A stretch of DNA of 64,000 bases from the NCBI RefSeq assembly GCF_904849725.1, contig NC_058519.1, positions 186,299,703 through 186,363,702 of the forward strand, read 5' to 3'. The stretch comes from Hordeum vulgare subsp. vulgare. Its lineage: Eukaryota; Streptophyta; Magnoliopsida; Poales; Poaceae. The notes below the pieces were generated by a model. That model was not told where the DNA came from, made no database searches, and saw only the letters and a program-made list of their open reading frames with translations. Made by a program: the position numbers and the translations under genes. Shown here piece after piece: positions 22,202 through 34,895 of the stretch. How positions within the stretch are numbered: the stretch's first letter is position 1; every line of letters begins with the position of its first letter.

Positions 22202-24944
22202 GGAAGTGATAAAGAATGAATTTTTTATGTGGAATGCTACCTAGCATAGTTGTCCTTTGCAACTTCTTTCATGTGACATGAATGTTAAGATCCATAAGAT
22301 TCAGAACAATAGTTTTCTATTGACATGAAAACAATAATACTTCAAGCAAACTAGCAAAGTAATCATGAACTTTCAAAATAACAAGGCCAAGTAAAGTTAT
22401 CCCTACAAAATCATATAGTCTGGCTATGCTCCATCATCCTCACACAACTAATGTAAATCATGCACAACCCCGATATTGGCCAAGTAATTGTTTTCGCACT
22501 CTTACTTTCTCAAACTTTTTATAACTATCACGTAATACATGAGCGCGAGCCATGGATATAGCACTATAGGTGGAATAGAGTGTGGTGGTGGTTGTGAGAC
22601 AAAAAGGAGGAGATGGTCACATTGACTCAGCGTATCAAAAGGCTATGGAGATGCCCATTAATAGATATCAATGTGAATGAGTAGGGATTGCCATACAAGA
22701 GATGCACTCGAGCTATAAGTATGTGAAAGCTCAAAAGGAAAACTAGTGGGTGTGCATCCAACTTGCTTGCTCACGAAGACCTAGGGCAATTTTGAGGAAG
22801 CCCGTCATTGGAATATACAAGCCAATTTATATAATGAAGATTCCCACTAGCATATGGTAGTGACAAAGCAAGAAGCTCTCAATCATGAAGAACATGGTGC
22901 TATTATGAAGCACAAGTGTGGAAAAAGCTAGTAGCATTGTCCCTTCTCTCTTTTTCTCTCTTTTTTTTTCATTTGGGCTCTTAGGCCTCTTTTTTTCTTT
23001 TCTCTTTTCTCTTATTTTCATTTTTTGGCTCTTTGGCCTCTCTTTTTTTCCTCACATGGGACAATGCTCTCATAATGATGATCATCACACTTTGATTTAC
23101 TCACAGCTCAAAGCTTCGAGATGACTCTATAGGAAATGCCTCCGGCAGTGTACCAGGATGTGCAACGATCTAGCATGGCGTATGACGTTGAAACATCTCG
23201 CTAGCTATCTTACGATCATGCAATGGCAATATGAGAGTGACGGCACAAGTCATGAGAGGAAACGGTGGGAGTTGCATGGCAATATATCTCGGAATGGCTA
23301 TGAAAATGCCATAGTAGGTAGGTATGGTGGCTGTTTTGAGGAAGCAATATGGTGGGTTTGTGCACCGGCAAGAATTGCGCGGCACTAGAGAGGCTAGCAA
23401 TGGTGTATGGTGAAAGTGCAACTATACTATGGACTCATATTAGTCATGAAGAACTCACATACTTGTTGCGATAGTTTTTATTAGTAATCAAAACAAAGTG
23501 CTAAACGCATACTCCGAGGGGAAGGGTTGGTAGGTGTTAACCATCGCGTGATCCCGACCTCAACACAAAGGATGCCAATCAATAGATCAATTATGCTCCG
23601 ACTTCCTAATATAGCGGTTCACCATACGTGCATGCTACGGGAATCACTAACTTCAACACAAGTATTTCTAGATTCACAACACCTTACTAACATAACACTT
23701 AATATTACCGAATCCACGTCTCAAAACGAATTGAGAGGAATCAAGACTTCTCTTTCTACTCAATGCACATGAAGATGGGGTTTTTTGTATCCTCTTTGGG
23801 TACCTATCACATTTGGGACTACTTTCGTAGAATAAGACAACTACCAAGTCACGCACCGCCATGCTCTAAAAGATATAAGTGAAGCACATAGAGCAAAAGT
23901 ATCTAGCTCAAAAGATATAAGTAAAGCACTATGAGCATTTTAGCAAAAATCACGATGAGTGCATGTCTCTCTCTCTCAAAAAGGTTTGCAGCAAGGATAA
24001 TTGTGACACAACAAAAAGAAAAGACTTCTACGATACAAGACGCTCCAAGCAAAACACATATCATGTGGTGAATAAAAACATAGCTCCAAGTAATGTTACC
24101 GATGGATTGAAGACGAAAGAGGGGATGCCTTCCCGGGGCATCCCCAAGCTTAGGCTTTTTGGTGTCCTTGAATTTGGCTTGGTATGCCTTAGGCATCCGA
24201 AGCTTGATCTCTTTCCACTCCTTATCTCTTTGTCCATGAGAACATTACCCAAAACTTGAAAACTTCATAGCACAAAACTAAAACAGAAACTCGTGATAAC
24301 ACTAGCACAAGAAAACAAACTACCACTTCTTTTGGTAGTGTAGCAAACTTGAATTCTATCTATATTGGTGTTGTGCTACTGTATTCTCACTTTTCCATGG
24401 CTATTACCCCCCGGTACTAACCATAGTTTCATCAAAACAAGCAACCAACTCAACAAAAACATAATCTATCAAAAACAGACCAATTTGTAGCAATCTGTAT
24501 ACTTCGTATACTTCTGGTACCTCAACAAATCTGAGAAATTACGACGGCCTGGCCAAAAGGCATATCAACCAGCAACAAAAAGAATCAACTCAAAATCTCT
24601 TAGTGAATAAAAATGAAAAACCATCTCGTGAGCGAAAAGTTTCTGTCTTTTTCCAGCAAGATGAAACAACCATTACCAAGACTAGTCATAAAGGTTTTGC
24701 TTGGCTCAAACACAAAAAGAAACACAAATAACACAATCACAACAGAATTGTGAGGGTGTGGACGCAACAAAACAGAAAGAAAAAGATAAATTCATTGGGT
24801 TGCCTCCCAACAAGCGCTATTGTTTAACACCCTTAGCTAGGCATAAAAGCGATAGAATCACGTATCGTCGTCTTTGGTGCTCAAACCATAAGTGGCCCTC
24901 ATCATGGATTCATAAGGCAATCTTATTTTCTTTCTAGGAAAGTG
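22202..24944 (-). other. 3' noncoding region of L1
   Basis: About 2.7 kb without a supported ORF, collinear with the Sabrina-like 3' region. It includes a T-rich tract (22947-23050), ATATAAGTGAAG repeats near 23870 and 23915, and the CGCTTGTTGGGAGGCAACCCAA stretch (on -, around 24796-24817) that commonly follows the protease stop in such elements. Confidence 0.6.
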
Positions 24945-25364
24945 TTACATGTCCTTCCTTAAAGGAAATTGAAATATAATATTCCCTTCCTTCATATCAA
25001 TGATAGCACCGATAGTCCTTACGAAAGGTCTACCAAGAATAATAGGGCATGTAGGATTGCAATCAATGTCAAGCAAAATGAAATCCACGGGTACATAGTT
25101 CCTATTTGCAATAATAAGAACATCATTGATCCTTCCCATGGGTTTCTTGACAGTAGAATCAGCAAGATGCAAATTAAGAGAACACTCTTCAATCTCATTA
25201 AAACCCGGAACATCACATAAATACTTTTGAATCGCGGAAACACTAGCACCCAAATCAAAACAAAGCATTGCATTCATAGTTTTTGATTTTGATTTTGATG
25301 GTAGGTTCCCACTCATCATGAAGCTTTCTAGGGATAGAGACTTCCAATTCAAATTTCTCTTCAA
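24945..25364 (-). pseudogene. L1 retropepsin
   Basis: The active site reads CFDLGASVSAI, where the usual form is CDLGASVSVI. The extra residue and frame change come from a 1-bp insertion in a T run at about 25260. The rest is well preserved: the LADSTVKKPMGRINDV flap region, FILLDIDCNPTCPIILGRPF and IGAIIDMKEGN. It stops soon after with no RT. In a functional relative it would process Gag. Loss of frame with gag makes this copy inactive. Confidence 0.85.
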
Positions 25365-26938
25365 GAGAGTTTATCATAGCTTCGACGATATGATCGGTAA
25401 AGGCCTTGTTTTGGCTATAAGCGTGCGGAGAGTTTAACATGGATTGCATCAAAGAAATGCATTCAATCAAGGAGCAATTATCATAATTGAATTCCTTGAA
25501 ATCCACGGTAGTAATTTCATTACTACTCAAAGTTTTAACATCTTCTACTCCACTTTCCATGCTTTTAGCATCAAGATAGATGGACTCCGAATCATTGGGG
25601 CACTTTTCAACCAAAGTGGATTCATATCCATCCCCATAATCATTAGGTTTGACACAAGAAAACAAAGATTCAATGGGAGTCACACCAAGCACTTTATGAT
25701 CTTCGTGATTCTCATCACGAGAACACGCCTTTTTAAGCCATTCATGTCTAGCACGAATTTGGGCGGTTCTTTCTTGGCTCGCAATCATGGAAACACGCAT
25801 AGCTTTCAAAGTTTCATCCATGTTGATTTTGAGAGGAGCACATCTAACTTTCAAAGCATCAACATCACTAGACATTCTATCAACGCTCTTAGCCAAATCG
25901 TCAATTTTGAGTAGTTTTTCCTCTATGGACGCATTGAAAATCTTTTGAGAGTTGATGAACTCTTTGATATTACTCTCTAGATCAGAGGGTAATCTATTGT
26001 AATTTCCATGAGTATTGTTCTAGGAGTTGCCAAAGTTATTAGAGGAGTTACTAGGAAAAGACCTAGGAACATAGTTTCCTCTAAAAGTATTGTTGTTGCC
26101 AAAGTTATTCCTACCAACAAAATTAACGTCCAATCTAGCGTTGCTACTCTCAATCAAAGAAGACAAGGGCATATCACTAGGATCCAAAGGAGCACTTCTA
26201 CTAGCAACCAAATTCATTAACCCGTCCATCTTAGCACTCAACGAGTTAATTTCTTCTATAGCGTGTACCTTCTTACTAGTAGGTGACCTTTCAGTGTGCC
26301 ACTGAGAGTAGTTCATCATGATATTGTCTAGGAGCTTTGTGGCCTCCCCTAACGTGATTTCCATGAACGTTCCACCTGAGGCGGAGTCCAAGATATTTCT
26401 AGAAGCGAAATTAAAGCCAGCGTAAAAGATTTGAATAATCATCAAATGACTCAAGCCATGAGCGGGACAATTTCTAATTATTAATTTCATTCTCTCCCAA
26501 GATTGTGCAACATGTTCGTGATCAAGTTGCTTGAAATTTATGATATCATTACGGAGAGAGATAATCTTAGCCGACAGAAAAAACTTGGATATATAAGCAT
26601 CTTTGCACTTATCCCAAGAATCGATACTATTTTTGGGCAAAGAAGAAAACCAAGTTTTTGCGCGATCTCGCAACGAGAAAGGAAAAAAGCTTCAATTTAA
26701 TCACGTCATTATCCACATCTCTCTTCTTTTGCATATCGCAAAGCTCAGCGAAGGTATTGAGGTGGGATGTGGCATCTTCACTAGGAAGGCCGGAGAATTG
26801 CTCTTTCATAACAAGATTCAGCAAAGCGGCATTGATTTCGTATGACTCCGCACTAATGGCGGGAGCAATCGGAGTACTAATGAAATCATTATTATTAGTA
26901 TTCGAGAAGTCACAAAGTTTGGTGTTTTCATTCATGGT
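25255..26938 (-). pseudogene. L1 Athila-type gag
   Basis: Starts MNENTKLCDFSNTN near 26936. N-terminal blocks are LVMKEQFSGLPSEDATSHLN and ELCDMQKKRDVDNDVIKLK. A frame change near 26670 leads to AKTWFSSLPKNSIDSWDKC, then LDHEHVAQSWERMKLIIRNCP, GGTFMEITLGEATKLLDNIM and an N-rich tail. A TAG at 26020 is followed in the same frame by a coiled segment (IDDLAKSVDRMSSDVDALKV) and an acidic region down to 25255. These are standard Athila Gag blocks. No zinc knuckle is evident, as is usual for this group. One frameshift and one stop separate it from an intact gene. Confidence 0.85.
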
Positions 26939-27123
26939 GACTTTAGAAAGCAAGCGAGCACACAAGCAAATAAAGAGCAGGCGAGAAAAAGGGCGAACGA
27001 AAAGGCGAACAAAAAGGCAAATTGGTGAAGTGGGGGAGAGAAAAACGAGAGGCAACTGGCAAACAAAGTAAATGCAAGAGATGAGTTTATGACACCTACT
27101 TGGGTGAGTTCTTGACTTGATCC
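26939..27123 (-). other. Leader of L1 between primer site and gag
   Basis: Short A/G-rich leader on +, C/T-rich on -. No coding signal. Confidence 0.4.
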
Positions 27124-27141
27124 TCCCCGGAAACGGCACCA
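27124..27141 (-). other. Primer binding site of L1 (tRNA-Asp type)
   Basis: On - it reads TGGTGCCGTTTCCGGGGA, two mismatches from the tRNA-Asp complement, 10 nt from the LTR end at 27152. Confidence 0.75.
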
Positions 27142-27151
27142 GAAATCCTTC

Positions 27152-28438
27152 TGCTACTTCTCAAACAACAACGCCAGAATTTAACACGTTGACAGAGACT
27201 TGCTTGCGTTGGCTTTTCCCTTGAAGAGGAAAGGGTGATGCAGCATAGGAGCAGTAAGTATTTCCCTCAGTTTGAGACCCAAGGTATCAATCCAGTAGGA
27301 GAATCTCGTTAAGTCCAGAGTACCTGCGCAAACACTAAAGAGCTTGCACCCAACGCTATAAAGGGGTTGTCAATCCCTTCAAGATTGTTCGCAAAGTGAG
27401 ATCTGAAGGCAAAAGGTGCAACGAAGTAAAAAGTGTAAGGCTGAAAATATGGTTTGGAGTAGACCCTGGGGGACATAGTGTTCACTTGAGGTTTCTCTCA
27501 AAATAGCAAGTATTACGGTGGGTGAACAAATTACTGTCAAGCAATTGATAGAACCGCACAAAGTCATGACGATATCTAAGGCAATGATCATACATATAGG
27601 AATGACGTCCGAGACAAGTAGACCGATACTTTCTGCATCTACTACTATTACTCCACACATCAACCGCTATCCAGCATGCATCTAGTGTATTCAGTTCATG
27701 ATGAACAGAGTAACGCCTTAAGAAAGATGACATGATGTAGAGGGATAATCTCAAACAACGAGGAAAACCCCATCTTTTACCCTTGATGGAAACAACATGA
27801 TACGTGCCTTGCTACCCCTTCTGTCACTCGGTGAGGTCACCGCACGGTATGAACCCAAAACCAAGCACTTCTCCCATTGCAAGAATCATAGATCTAGTTG
27901 GCCAGACAAAACCCACAACTCGAAGAGAATTACAAGGATATGAAATCATGCATAAGAGATATGAGAAGAAACTCAAATAAGATTCATAGATAATCTGATC
28001 ATAAATCCTCAATTCATCGGATCTCGACAAACACACCGCAAAAGAAGGTTACATCGGATAGATCTCTATGAAGATCATGGAGAACTTTGTATTGAACATC
28101 CAAGAGAGAGAAGAAGCCATCTAGTTACTAGCTATGGACCCGTAGATCTATGGTGAACTACTCACGCATCATCGGAGTGGTCATGGTGTTGGTGAAGAAG
28201 CCCTCCGTGCTGGATCACTCCGGCAGGGCACCAAAACGTGCCCCAGATGGGATCTTGTGGAGACAGAAGCTTGCGTCGGCGAGAAATTACTTTCGATGAT
28301 CTCCTGATTTTTTGTGGAATTTTTGGGGATATATAGGCGCAAACCCAAGGGCAAAGGAGGTCTAGGGGGGCCACAAGCCTGTGGGCCACAGCCTCCCCCT
28401 GGTCGCGGGGTGAGGGCTTGTGGGGCCCCTGGCCCCCC
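27152..28438 (-). repeat. 5' LTR of L1, first part
   Basis: Matches 20629-21900 of the left LTR with scattered differences, including a short insertion near 27476 and 27510. It is cut after CCCCC at 28438 by L2; the remaining 252 bp are at 54866-55117. Confidence 0.9.
28434..28438. repeat. Target site duplication of L2, left copy (CCCCC)
   Basis: CCCCC at 28434-28438 and at 54861-54865, next to the TG...CA ends of L2. Homopolymeric, but its position agrees exactly with the LTR alignment. Confidence 0.8.
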
Positions 28439-29755
28439 TGATGACCCACAAGTATAGGGGATCAATCGTAGTCCTTTCAATAAGTAAGAGTGTAGAACCC
28501 AACGAGTAGCAGAAGGCTGTGATAAACGGTTTTCAGCAAGGTAATAACTGCAAGCACTGAAAGTAGCGGTAACAAGGGATGGTGTAGTGAGGGGAAACGT
28601 AGCAAGCGAGAGGTAACAAGTAACAAGTAATAGCAATGGTGCAGCAAGTGGCCCAATCCCTTTTGCAGCAAGGGACAAGCCTGAAGAAAGTCTTATAGGA
28701 GGAAAAACGCTCCCGAGGACACACGGGAATTTCTGTCATGCTAGTTTCATCATGTTCATATGATTCGCGTTCGTTACTTTGATAGTTTGATATGTGGGTG
28801 GACCGGCGCTTGGATACTGCCCTTACTTGGACAAGCATCCCACTTATGATTAACCCCTCTCGCAAGCATCCGCAGCTACGAAAGAAGAATTAAGACAACG
28901 TCTAACCATAGCATTAAACTAGTGGATCCAAATCAGCCCCTTACGAAGCAACGCATAGACTAGGGTTTAAGCTTCTATCACTCCAGCAACCCATCATCTA
29001 CTTACTACTCCCCAATGCCTTCCTCTAGGCCCAAATATGGTGAAGTGTTATGTAGTCGACGTTCACATAACACCACTAGAGGAAAAGACAACATACAACA
29101 TATCAAAATACCAAACGAATACCAAATTCGCATGACTACTATTAACATGACTTATCCCATGTCCCCAGGAACAAAAGTAACTACTCACAAAGCATAATCA
29201 TAATCATGATCAGAGGTGTAATGAATAGCATCAAGGATTTGAACATAAACTCTTCCACCAAGTGATCCAACTAGCATCAACTACAAAGAGTAATCAACAC
29301 TACTAGTAACCTTACAAGTACTAATCGGAGTCGTGAGACGGAGACTGGTTACAAGAGATGAACTAGGGATTGGAGAGGAGATGGTGCTGATGAAGATGCC
29401 TCCCCTCCGACGAGAGGAGTGTTGGTGATGACGATGGTGACGATTTCCCCCTCCGGGAGGGAAGTTTCCCCGGCAGGATCGTCCTACCGGAGGTCTAGAT
29501 TGGATCTGCTCAAGTTCTGCCTCGTGGCGGCGGCGAAACCACGAAAAAGCTCCCGATTGATTTTTTCTGGAACGAAACCCTTCATATAGCAAAAGAGGGG
29601 GGCCAGTGGGCCATCAGGGAGCCCACAAGCTTGCTAGCCGCCACTAGGGGGGTGGCGACTACCAAGCTTGTGGCGCCATGGTAGCTCCCCTCTCGTACTT
29701 GTTTTGCCCAGTATTTTTTATATAATCCCAAAAAAAGTCCACGTAAATTTTCAGG
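28439..29755 (-). repeat. 3' LTR of L2, first part
   Basis: Collinear with 53333-54660. It contains the GC-rich inverted repeat at about 29619-29675 and, on -, a TATATAAAAAATAC block near 29718. It is interrupted at 29756 by L3 and resumes at 46014. Confidence 0.9.
29751..29755. repeat. Target site duplication of L3, left copy (TCAGG)
   Basis: TCAGG at 29751-29755 against TCACG at 46009-46013, one substitution. The undisturbed LTR copy reads ACAGGGCATTTGG at this place. Confidence 0.75.
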
Positions 29756-30106
29756 TGAAAGTGCATGCTATGCCCCTAATCTTCTTTTGGTGTTCATGAC
29801 AACACATACATAGGAAACTAATCTTATTTGTTGAGTGTATCTCAGGATGGCAAGTACTTTAGTAGATTGAGAATTATGTGCCAAAGGTTGTCTGAGAAGA
29901 TTGGGGATTTATATTGCGAGAAGGCTCGGAATTAAGAAAAGATGATGTAGACTAGCCTTTTGAGTTTACTGATATTGAGTATAGGGATCCCGCACTGTTA
30001 AGAGGGGATCACAGGTTTTGCGATGAACTTGCTCATACCACATCTTTACTATCATACCCAATACCACATACTCTCCACTCTGTTCTTATTTCAAAACAGG
30101 TCTACT

Positions 30107-30540
30107 GCCTTGGACATCCGGCTCCCTCCGGATGTCCGAGGGCCGGACGACCGGCAGGCTTCAGAAATCCGCAGCCGTTCACCAGAAGTTTGTGAGTCAT
30201 ATAACTTGGAAATCCGGCTCCCTCCGGACATCCGAGGGCCGGACGTCCGTCCAAGCCCCGGAAATCTGGAACCCTGCACCACTAGAAGTTGAGTTCAATA
30301 ACTCGGAAATCCGGCTCCCTCCGGACGTCCGACCCCCGTCGGAAATCCGGAACCTACCACCAGAAGAAGTTGAGTTGTATAACTCGGATTTCCAGTCCTC
30401 TCCGGGCGTCCGGTCGCTGTTTAATTCAAAATAGTTTCAGTCGTATCTACAGGCCTCGGACGACCGACCCATGTCGGACGTCCGACCCCTCGCGGACGCC
30501 CGGACTTCTGGCAACTGTCGGACGTTCGGACCCTGTGTGA
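30107..30540 (+). repeat. GGACGTCCG-rich imperfect tandem array in the L3 LTR
   Basis: About four imperfect units of 85-95 bp, each built around CGGCTCCCTCCGGACRTCCG followed by GGGCCGGACG, a GAAATCCG block and an AGAAGTTGAGTTNTATAACTCGG tail, plus a denser tail at 30455-30535. The core CGGACGTCCG is a perfect 10-bp palindrome containing ACGT. The second copy is at 44805-45245. It lies upstream of the TATA box, so a promoter or enhancer role is plausible (inference). Confidence 0.75.
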
Positions 30541-30577
30541 CTTAAAGTACCTCCAACGGCTGGATTTTACTCCCCAC

Positions 30578-30585
30578 TATATATA
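30578..30585 (+). promoter_or_regulatory. TATA box of the L3 LTR
   Basis: TATATATA preceded by CCCCAC and followed by CTCTTCTCCCACC. The same in the right LTR at 45292-45299. Confidence 0.6.
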
Positions 30586-31318
30586 CTCTTCTCCCACCTC
30601 GTGAAACGGTGTTCAACACAGCTAGAATACACCCAAGAACACCTTTCCTCTCACTCACTCTTGTCTACACTAAATCCTAGATCCCAAGAGCATTTGTGAG
30701 TCCCTTTGAGTGTTGTTCCAATCAAAAGATAGATCGTCTCCCTCTCCTCCTTCCCACCAAAGTGATTTGTGATTTGAGCAAGTTTTGAGAAATATCCGTG
30801 ATCTTGATACTCTTGGAGGTTGGAGACTCCTAGGCGGTAGGAGTCTTCGGAGAGGAATTAAACCGTTGTGATATCCCCCGGAAAGTTTGTGAAGGTTTGG
30901 AAGCCACCTCAAGGCTTACCACTAGTGGTTGAGAAACGCCTTCGTGGAGTTATCTCAAAGGGAGAATAGGGTGAGCCTTCATGGCGTTGGTGTGCCTTCG
31001 TGGTAACATCCGCCCCTCTAACGATGATGTAGCTTCCCTCCAAGGAAGTGAACATCGGGATACATCCTTGTCTCTCTTGGAGTTTCGGTTATTCCTAACC
31101 CTAACTCTCTACTTTTGTTAATCCTTATTACATACTTGTATTTGATTATTGTTTACCGCTTGTCTTACTTCACTCTAAATAGCTTACTCTTTGTCGTAGC
31201 AATTATTAGGCTTACACTCATATTCCGCACTTTTGCCTAAAATTGCTAAGTAATTATTAAAATTTGGATTTGTACCTATTCACCCCCCCCCTCTAGGTCC
31301 ATCTCGATCCTTTTCAAT

Positions 31319-31330
31319 TGGTATCAGAGC
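31319..31330 (+). other. Primer binding site of L3 (tRNA-iMet)
   Basis: TGGTATCAGAGC, the exact complement of the initiator tRNA-Met 3' end, two bases after the LTR. Confidence 0.9.
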
Positions 31331-31370
31331 CTCATGCTCTATTCGTGTGGCTTAACTGCCCTAGAGCGAG

Positions 31371-32009
31371 ATGGACGGGGATCCAGCTACATTAGCTCCG
31401 GTGCAGAGGGACGGGACTTCCTCGGAAGTCAAGTCTTTCACCTCTGAGGACCTGGAACGGGCCCTTGCCAAGCAAAAAGAGGAGCATGATGCTTCTCTTG
31501 AGGCCATGATCCAAATGAGACTAGCATCACTAACCACGGGGACAACCACGTCCCCGAGGGCCTCAGGGCCCCATGTGCACGGTACTTCATTTGGCCAACC
31601 ACCTCCGGAGAGGAACCAAACAAGTGTTCCATGGCTTTATGCTAGATCTCAAATTGAGAAACCTAAGTACAATCCTGGAGGAAACCTCCCTTGCTTAATG
31701 ACAATTCCGATTTTGCTTTGTGGAGAGTTAGTATGCAGGAAAATCTTAGGTACGCCAATGATGAGATGTTGGACATCCTCGAGCATGGGTACAATCCTGT
31801 AGATCCAAGGTGCCTCACACCCAGAGAAACTTATAACAAGCATCTCAATGACACTGCGATCATGTGCACAAGAAAAGGAATGAATGACAAGCAACGAAGA
31901 CCATACATTCACATCACAAGTGCCAAGGAACTGTGGGATAGCATCATAAGGACCAAGACCGGTACCTCCACTCTTCGGCTTGCTCAATATGAAATTGCCA
32001 AGGGGCAAT
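31371..32009 (+). pseudogene. L3 copia gag, 5' part
   Basis: Starts at the ATG giving MDGDPATLAPVQRDG, 55 bp after the LTR. A short coiled region (EDLERALAKQKEEHDAS) is followed by a frame change near 31685, then the UBN2-type Gag core: DFALWRVSMQENLRYANDEM, CLTPRETYNKHLNDTA and ITSAKELWDSIIRTKTGTS. The frame is cut at 32009 by L4 after IAKGQL and continues at 39150 with QNFCMEKAESPKQ. Confidence 0.88.
32005..32009. repeat. Target site duplication of L4, left copy (GCAAT)
   Basis: GCAAT at 32005-32009 and at 39145-39149, directly outside the TG...CA ends. Confidence 0.93.
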
Positions 32010-33972
32010 TGTAGTGACCCGACTCAAGACGAGTCAAGCCTCTGTGTATCTGTGCCATCGCTGGATCAGTATGCTGGCACACACAGTACATCGATGTATA
32101 TATCAAAGTGCAATCACATGTAAATAGCCTAAAATTGATATATACCTTAAATATCTCAGAGGAAGCGGTCAAGGGAGTGGAATCCCAATAAACACCAACG
32201 ACAGGTTGAGTGTAGACCGTAACCCTGAATCATACTCTTACTCGTCGAAGAAAAATATCTGCAACATAAGACGTTGCAGCCGTGTGGGTCAGCATATTGA
32301 ATATGCCGGCAAGTCACATAAGAGAGGGGTGAAAAGTAATCATCTATACTATATGCATATATGGCAGGTGGGGCTATAAGTTTTAGCGTAAAGCAAATTT
32401 ACTCCTACATCAAGAGGGTGCTAAAGCAAAATGTTACTACTTTGTTGGTTATTAACCAGATGGTTCCGCCAACTAGTTCTCGTACCCGAGTTGTCAATAA
32501 TTACCCTCATCAAATATATTTAATGGTGTTGAGAAATCCAGATAACTCCAGTTCCTTTGGCTCAAGTCGTCCATGACCGTGGACACGCCTAATCGATTAG
32601 GTTTGAGTACTCTGCAGAGTTTTGCACACGTTCCCCACAAGATTTGATCGCCTCCGTGTATGTCCTCGCACTTCAGGGTGTTTGAAGACCGGATGATCAA
32701 AACATGGTCTTTCAACGGGTCCCTCTGAATCCCTGTCGATGCCCATCCATTCCTACTGTTCGTCTACATCTGCTAGCACCGCCTGTCCAGAGTCGTCGCG
32801 TTGTCCAACCAAACCAGAGCCCATAATGACTTGTGGCTGTGCAGGTAAGCCTTGGGTCTTGAAAATATCCGTCCGTCTCTTTGAGCCTGGGTGAAGCTTT
32901 CCGCAGGATGACATGGCCTCTCCAGCATCCCGGGCATCCACTGGGTTCTCCAGGGAGCCGATCAACCGTCCTTCACCCAGAGTTGCATTGCGTCCGAGGT
33001 CTTGAAAATCTAGTCTTAACCGGTCTTGATTGTTATATCAACCTCGCCTCACTCGTGGTATACACTCAACCGATAACCCGTCTACTCAAGCATAGCATTA
33101 AGAAATTGTCGTCCCGTGGCCAAGTATCGGGGTTGTTGTGATCCTACCACATGATACTACAACTTATGCTAAAGTTTCCAAGTACCTAGGCAGCATGTAA
33201 TTGGGCATAGGATGGTAGAACTACGATGCATAAAATATAGGTGATAGTATGATCAAAGTGACTTGCCTGTGATGTTGACGAAGAAGAATTTCTCGAGAAA
33301 ATAACTTGATAGACTACTCGTCACTCTCCGATGAAATCTATATAACAACATATTATTCACATAAGCACTCATACTAGCAACCATTCTAGCAATCAAAACA
33401 AAAGAGAGAGCGAATAGGAATCCGAAGAAAACTTCAAATAAGACTAGAGAATCTGTTACTACGTCAAACACTAATTGTTTTTTTTTCAGAAATTCCCAAT
33501 TTGCTTTATTTCTTTTTGCAATTATTTTTGCAAAAGAACTTTGGGTTTTCTTGGCTCCAACATTTCAAAAATTCCCGTACTTTTGGAGTGTCAGTTTCCT
33601 CCGCTCTCTCTCTTGCGTGCAAGAGAGTTTCCTCCGGGCTTTTCTCGCGCGATGGAAATGCAAAACGAAAGACGAAAGAATTTCCCGGCATTTCTTGCAC
33701 GAAGAAAACGAATGGAAATGCAAAAGAATTCAAATGCAAATATCTCCGTTCAAATTATTTATAGTTGAAGAAGTCATGTCATCTTCTCTCTTTGCTTTTA
33801 AAAAATTGAATTTGAATTCACCGGAGAAGGGGAAAGTCATTTTATTCCCTCTCATTCAAAAGTTTTGAAAAGTTTCAGATTTCACACAAGTTTCAATCAC
33901 TCAGCAAACAAAAAAACAATCAATCTAATAATTATATTAACATTCCAAAATTTATAATTTTGGGATGTTACA
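32010..33972 (-). repeat. 3' LTR of L4
   Basis: 1963 bp with TG...CA ends. It is collinear over its whole length with 37182-39144, with isolated substitutions only. The open frames inside both LTRs are mirrored copies of each other and are not genes. Confidence 0.93.
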
Positions 33973-34895
33973 AACTACCACACTTAAAATGAATCTCATC
34001 CTCGAGATTCGAAGAGGCTAGAAAGAAAGGTTAGGGTTTGGGGGTCTTCTAACAAATCCAATCTCCGGCAAGGTGGGGTGCTACTACACTTAAAATGAGA
34101 GATACTGGTCCCTCGAAATGCTTTAACGATCCTATGGGGTTTTGGCAACTGACATCGCACAGTCTTCATATTAAATCCTTTGGTGATGCTCTCCCGTTGA
34201 TATAAGATTCTTCCGTCACTGGGTCTTCTTAACTGACAGTCTCATGGTCAATTCTAAATAATATATCGATGATTCTCATGGTGGTCTACCATTTGTGGTT
34301 ATCCTACAGAGAGAGGGGTCTTAGTTTCATCCTCACCGTAAAATTTCCTACGCGTGACAACAAGTGCCATATACATGGGCTTTCATTATACCATTCTAAG
34401 GCTCAAACAAAAGCTTCAAAGGACGTCGTCTCTCACTATGGGTAAGTCTCTTAGATTTTACCATTCCGAATAGCAAGATAAATGATAAGAGTAAGTCGTC
34501 ATGGTGATCAATCCATTCCGCACCCAAATCATTTCTCGCTATAAGGTTTAGCGAATCTCGCATTCTAACACTTGGGCATCCTCACAAGCGTTGCAGAATT
34601 TCTCTTGTCCACGAACGAAGTTCGGATAATCCATTGGTTCTGCAAGCTGAACAAAGCATCTATTGTTTCTTCACAACTCTCAGGTTTTCGTATGCTCCTA
34701 AGAACACGTTTGCGGATCCATCATAGCTTCTTCCATAAATCATATCCATTTCATAATCAATCCTTTATTACATCCTTAATTTCTTATCAAAAACTCCAAT
34801 TCAAAAGTACTCTATTACAAATGCTGCCATCCACATTGTTCGGTATGGTCGAGCATTTCTGCCAACTTTATTCATCTGCCTCTCTTGGAGGTTCT
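33973..34895 (-). other. 3' noncoding region and terminal hairpin of L4
   Basis: At 33991-34010 GAATCTC and GAGATTC form a perfect 7-bp stem with a 6-nt loop (on - GAGGAT), 18 bp from the LTR. On - the sequence between hairpin and LTR is purine-biased but not a classical polypurine tract. The rest, to 34895, shows no reading frame I trust. Confidence 0.6.

Larger units (their letters stand above)
29756..31316 (+). repeat. 5' LTR of L3
   Basis: 1561 bp, near-identical to 44454-46008 with scattered substitutions, an 18-bp extra piece near 30980 (GGCGTTGGTGTGCCTTCGTG area) and a longer C run near 31285. TATATATA at 30578-30585 is the likely promoter TATA box. It lies downstream of the GGACGTCCG repeat array. 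Confidence 0.93.

Noticed and set aside
25444..25914. 156-residue open frame on +
   Set aside because: Antisense shadow of L1 gag; the - strand frame shows Athila Gag blocks.
32361..33141. Short open frames at 32361-33141 repeated at 37533-38313
   Set aside because: They are the same stretches in the two LTRs of L4 and are not maintained as genes.
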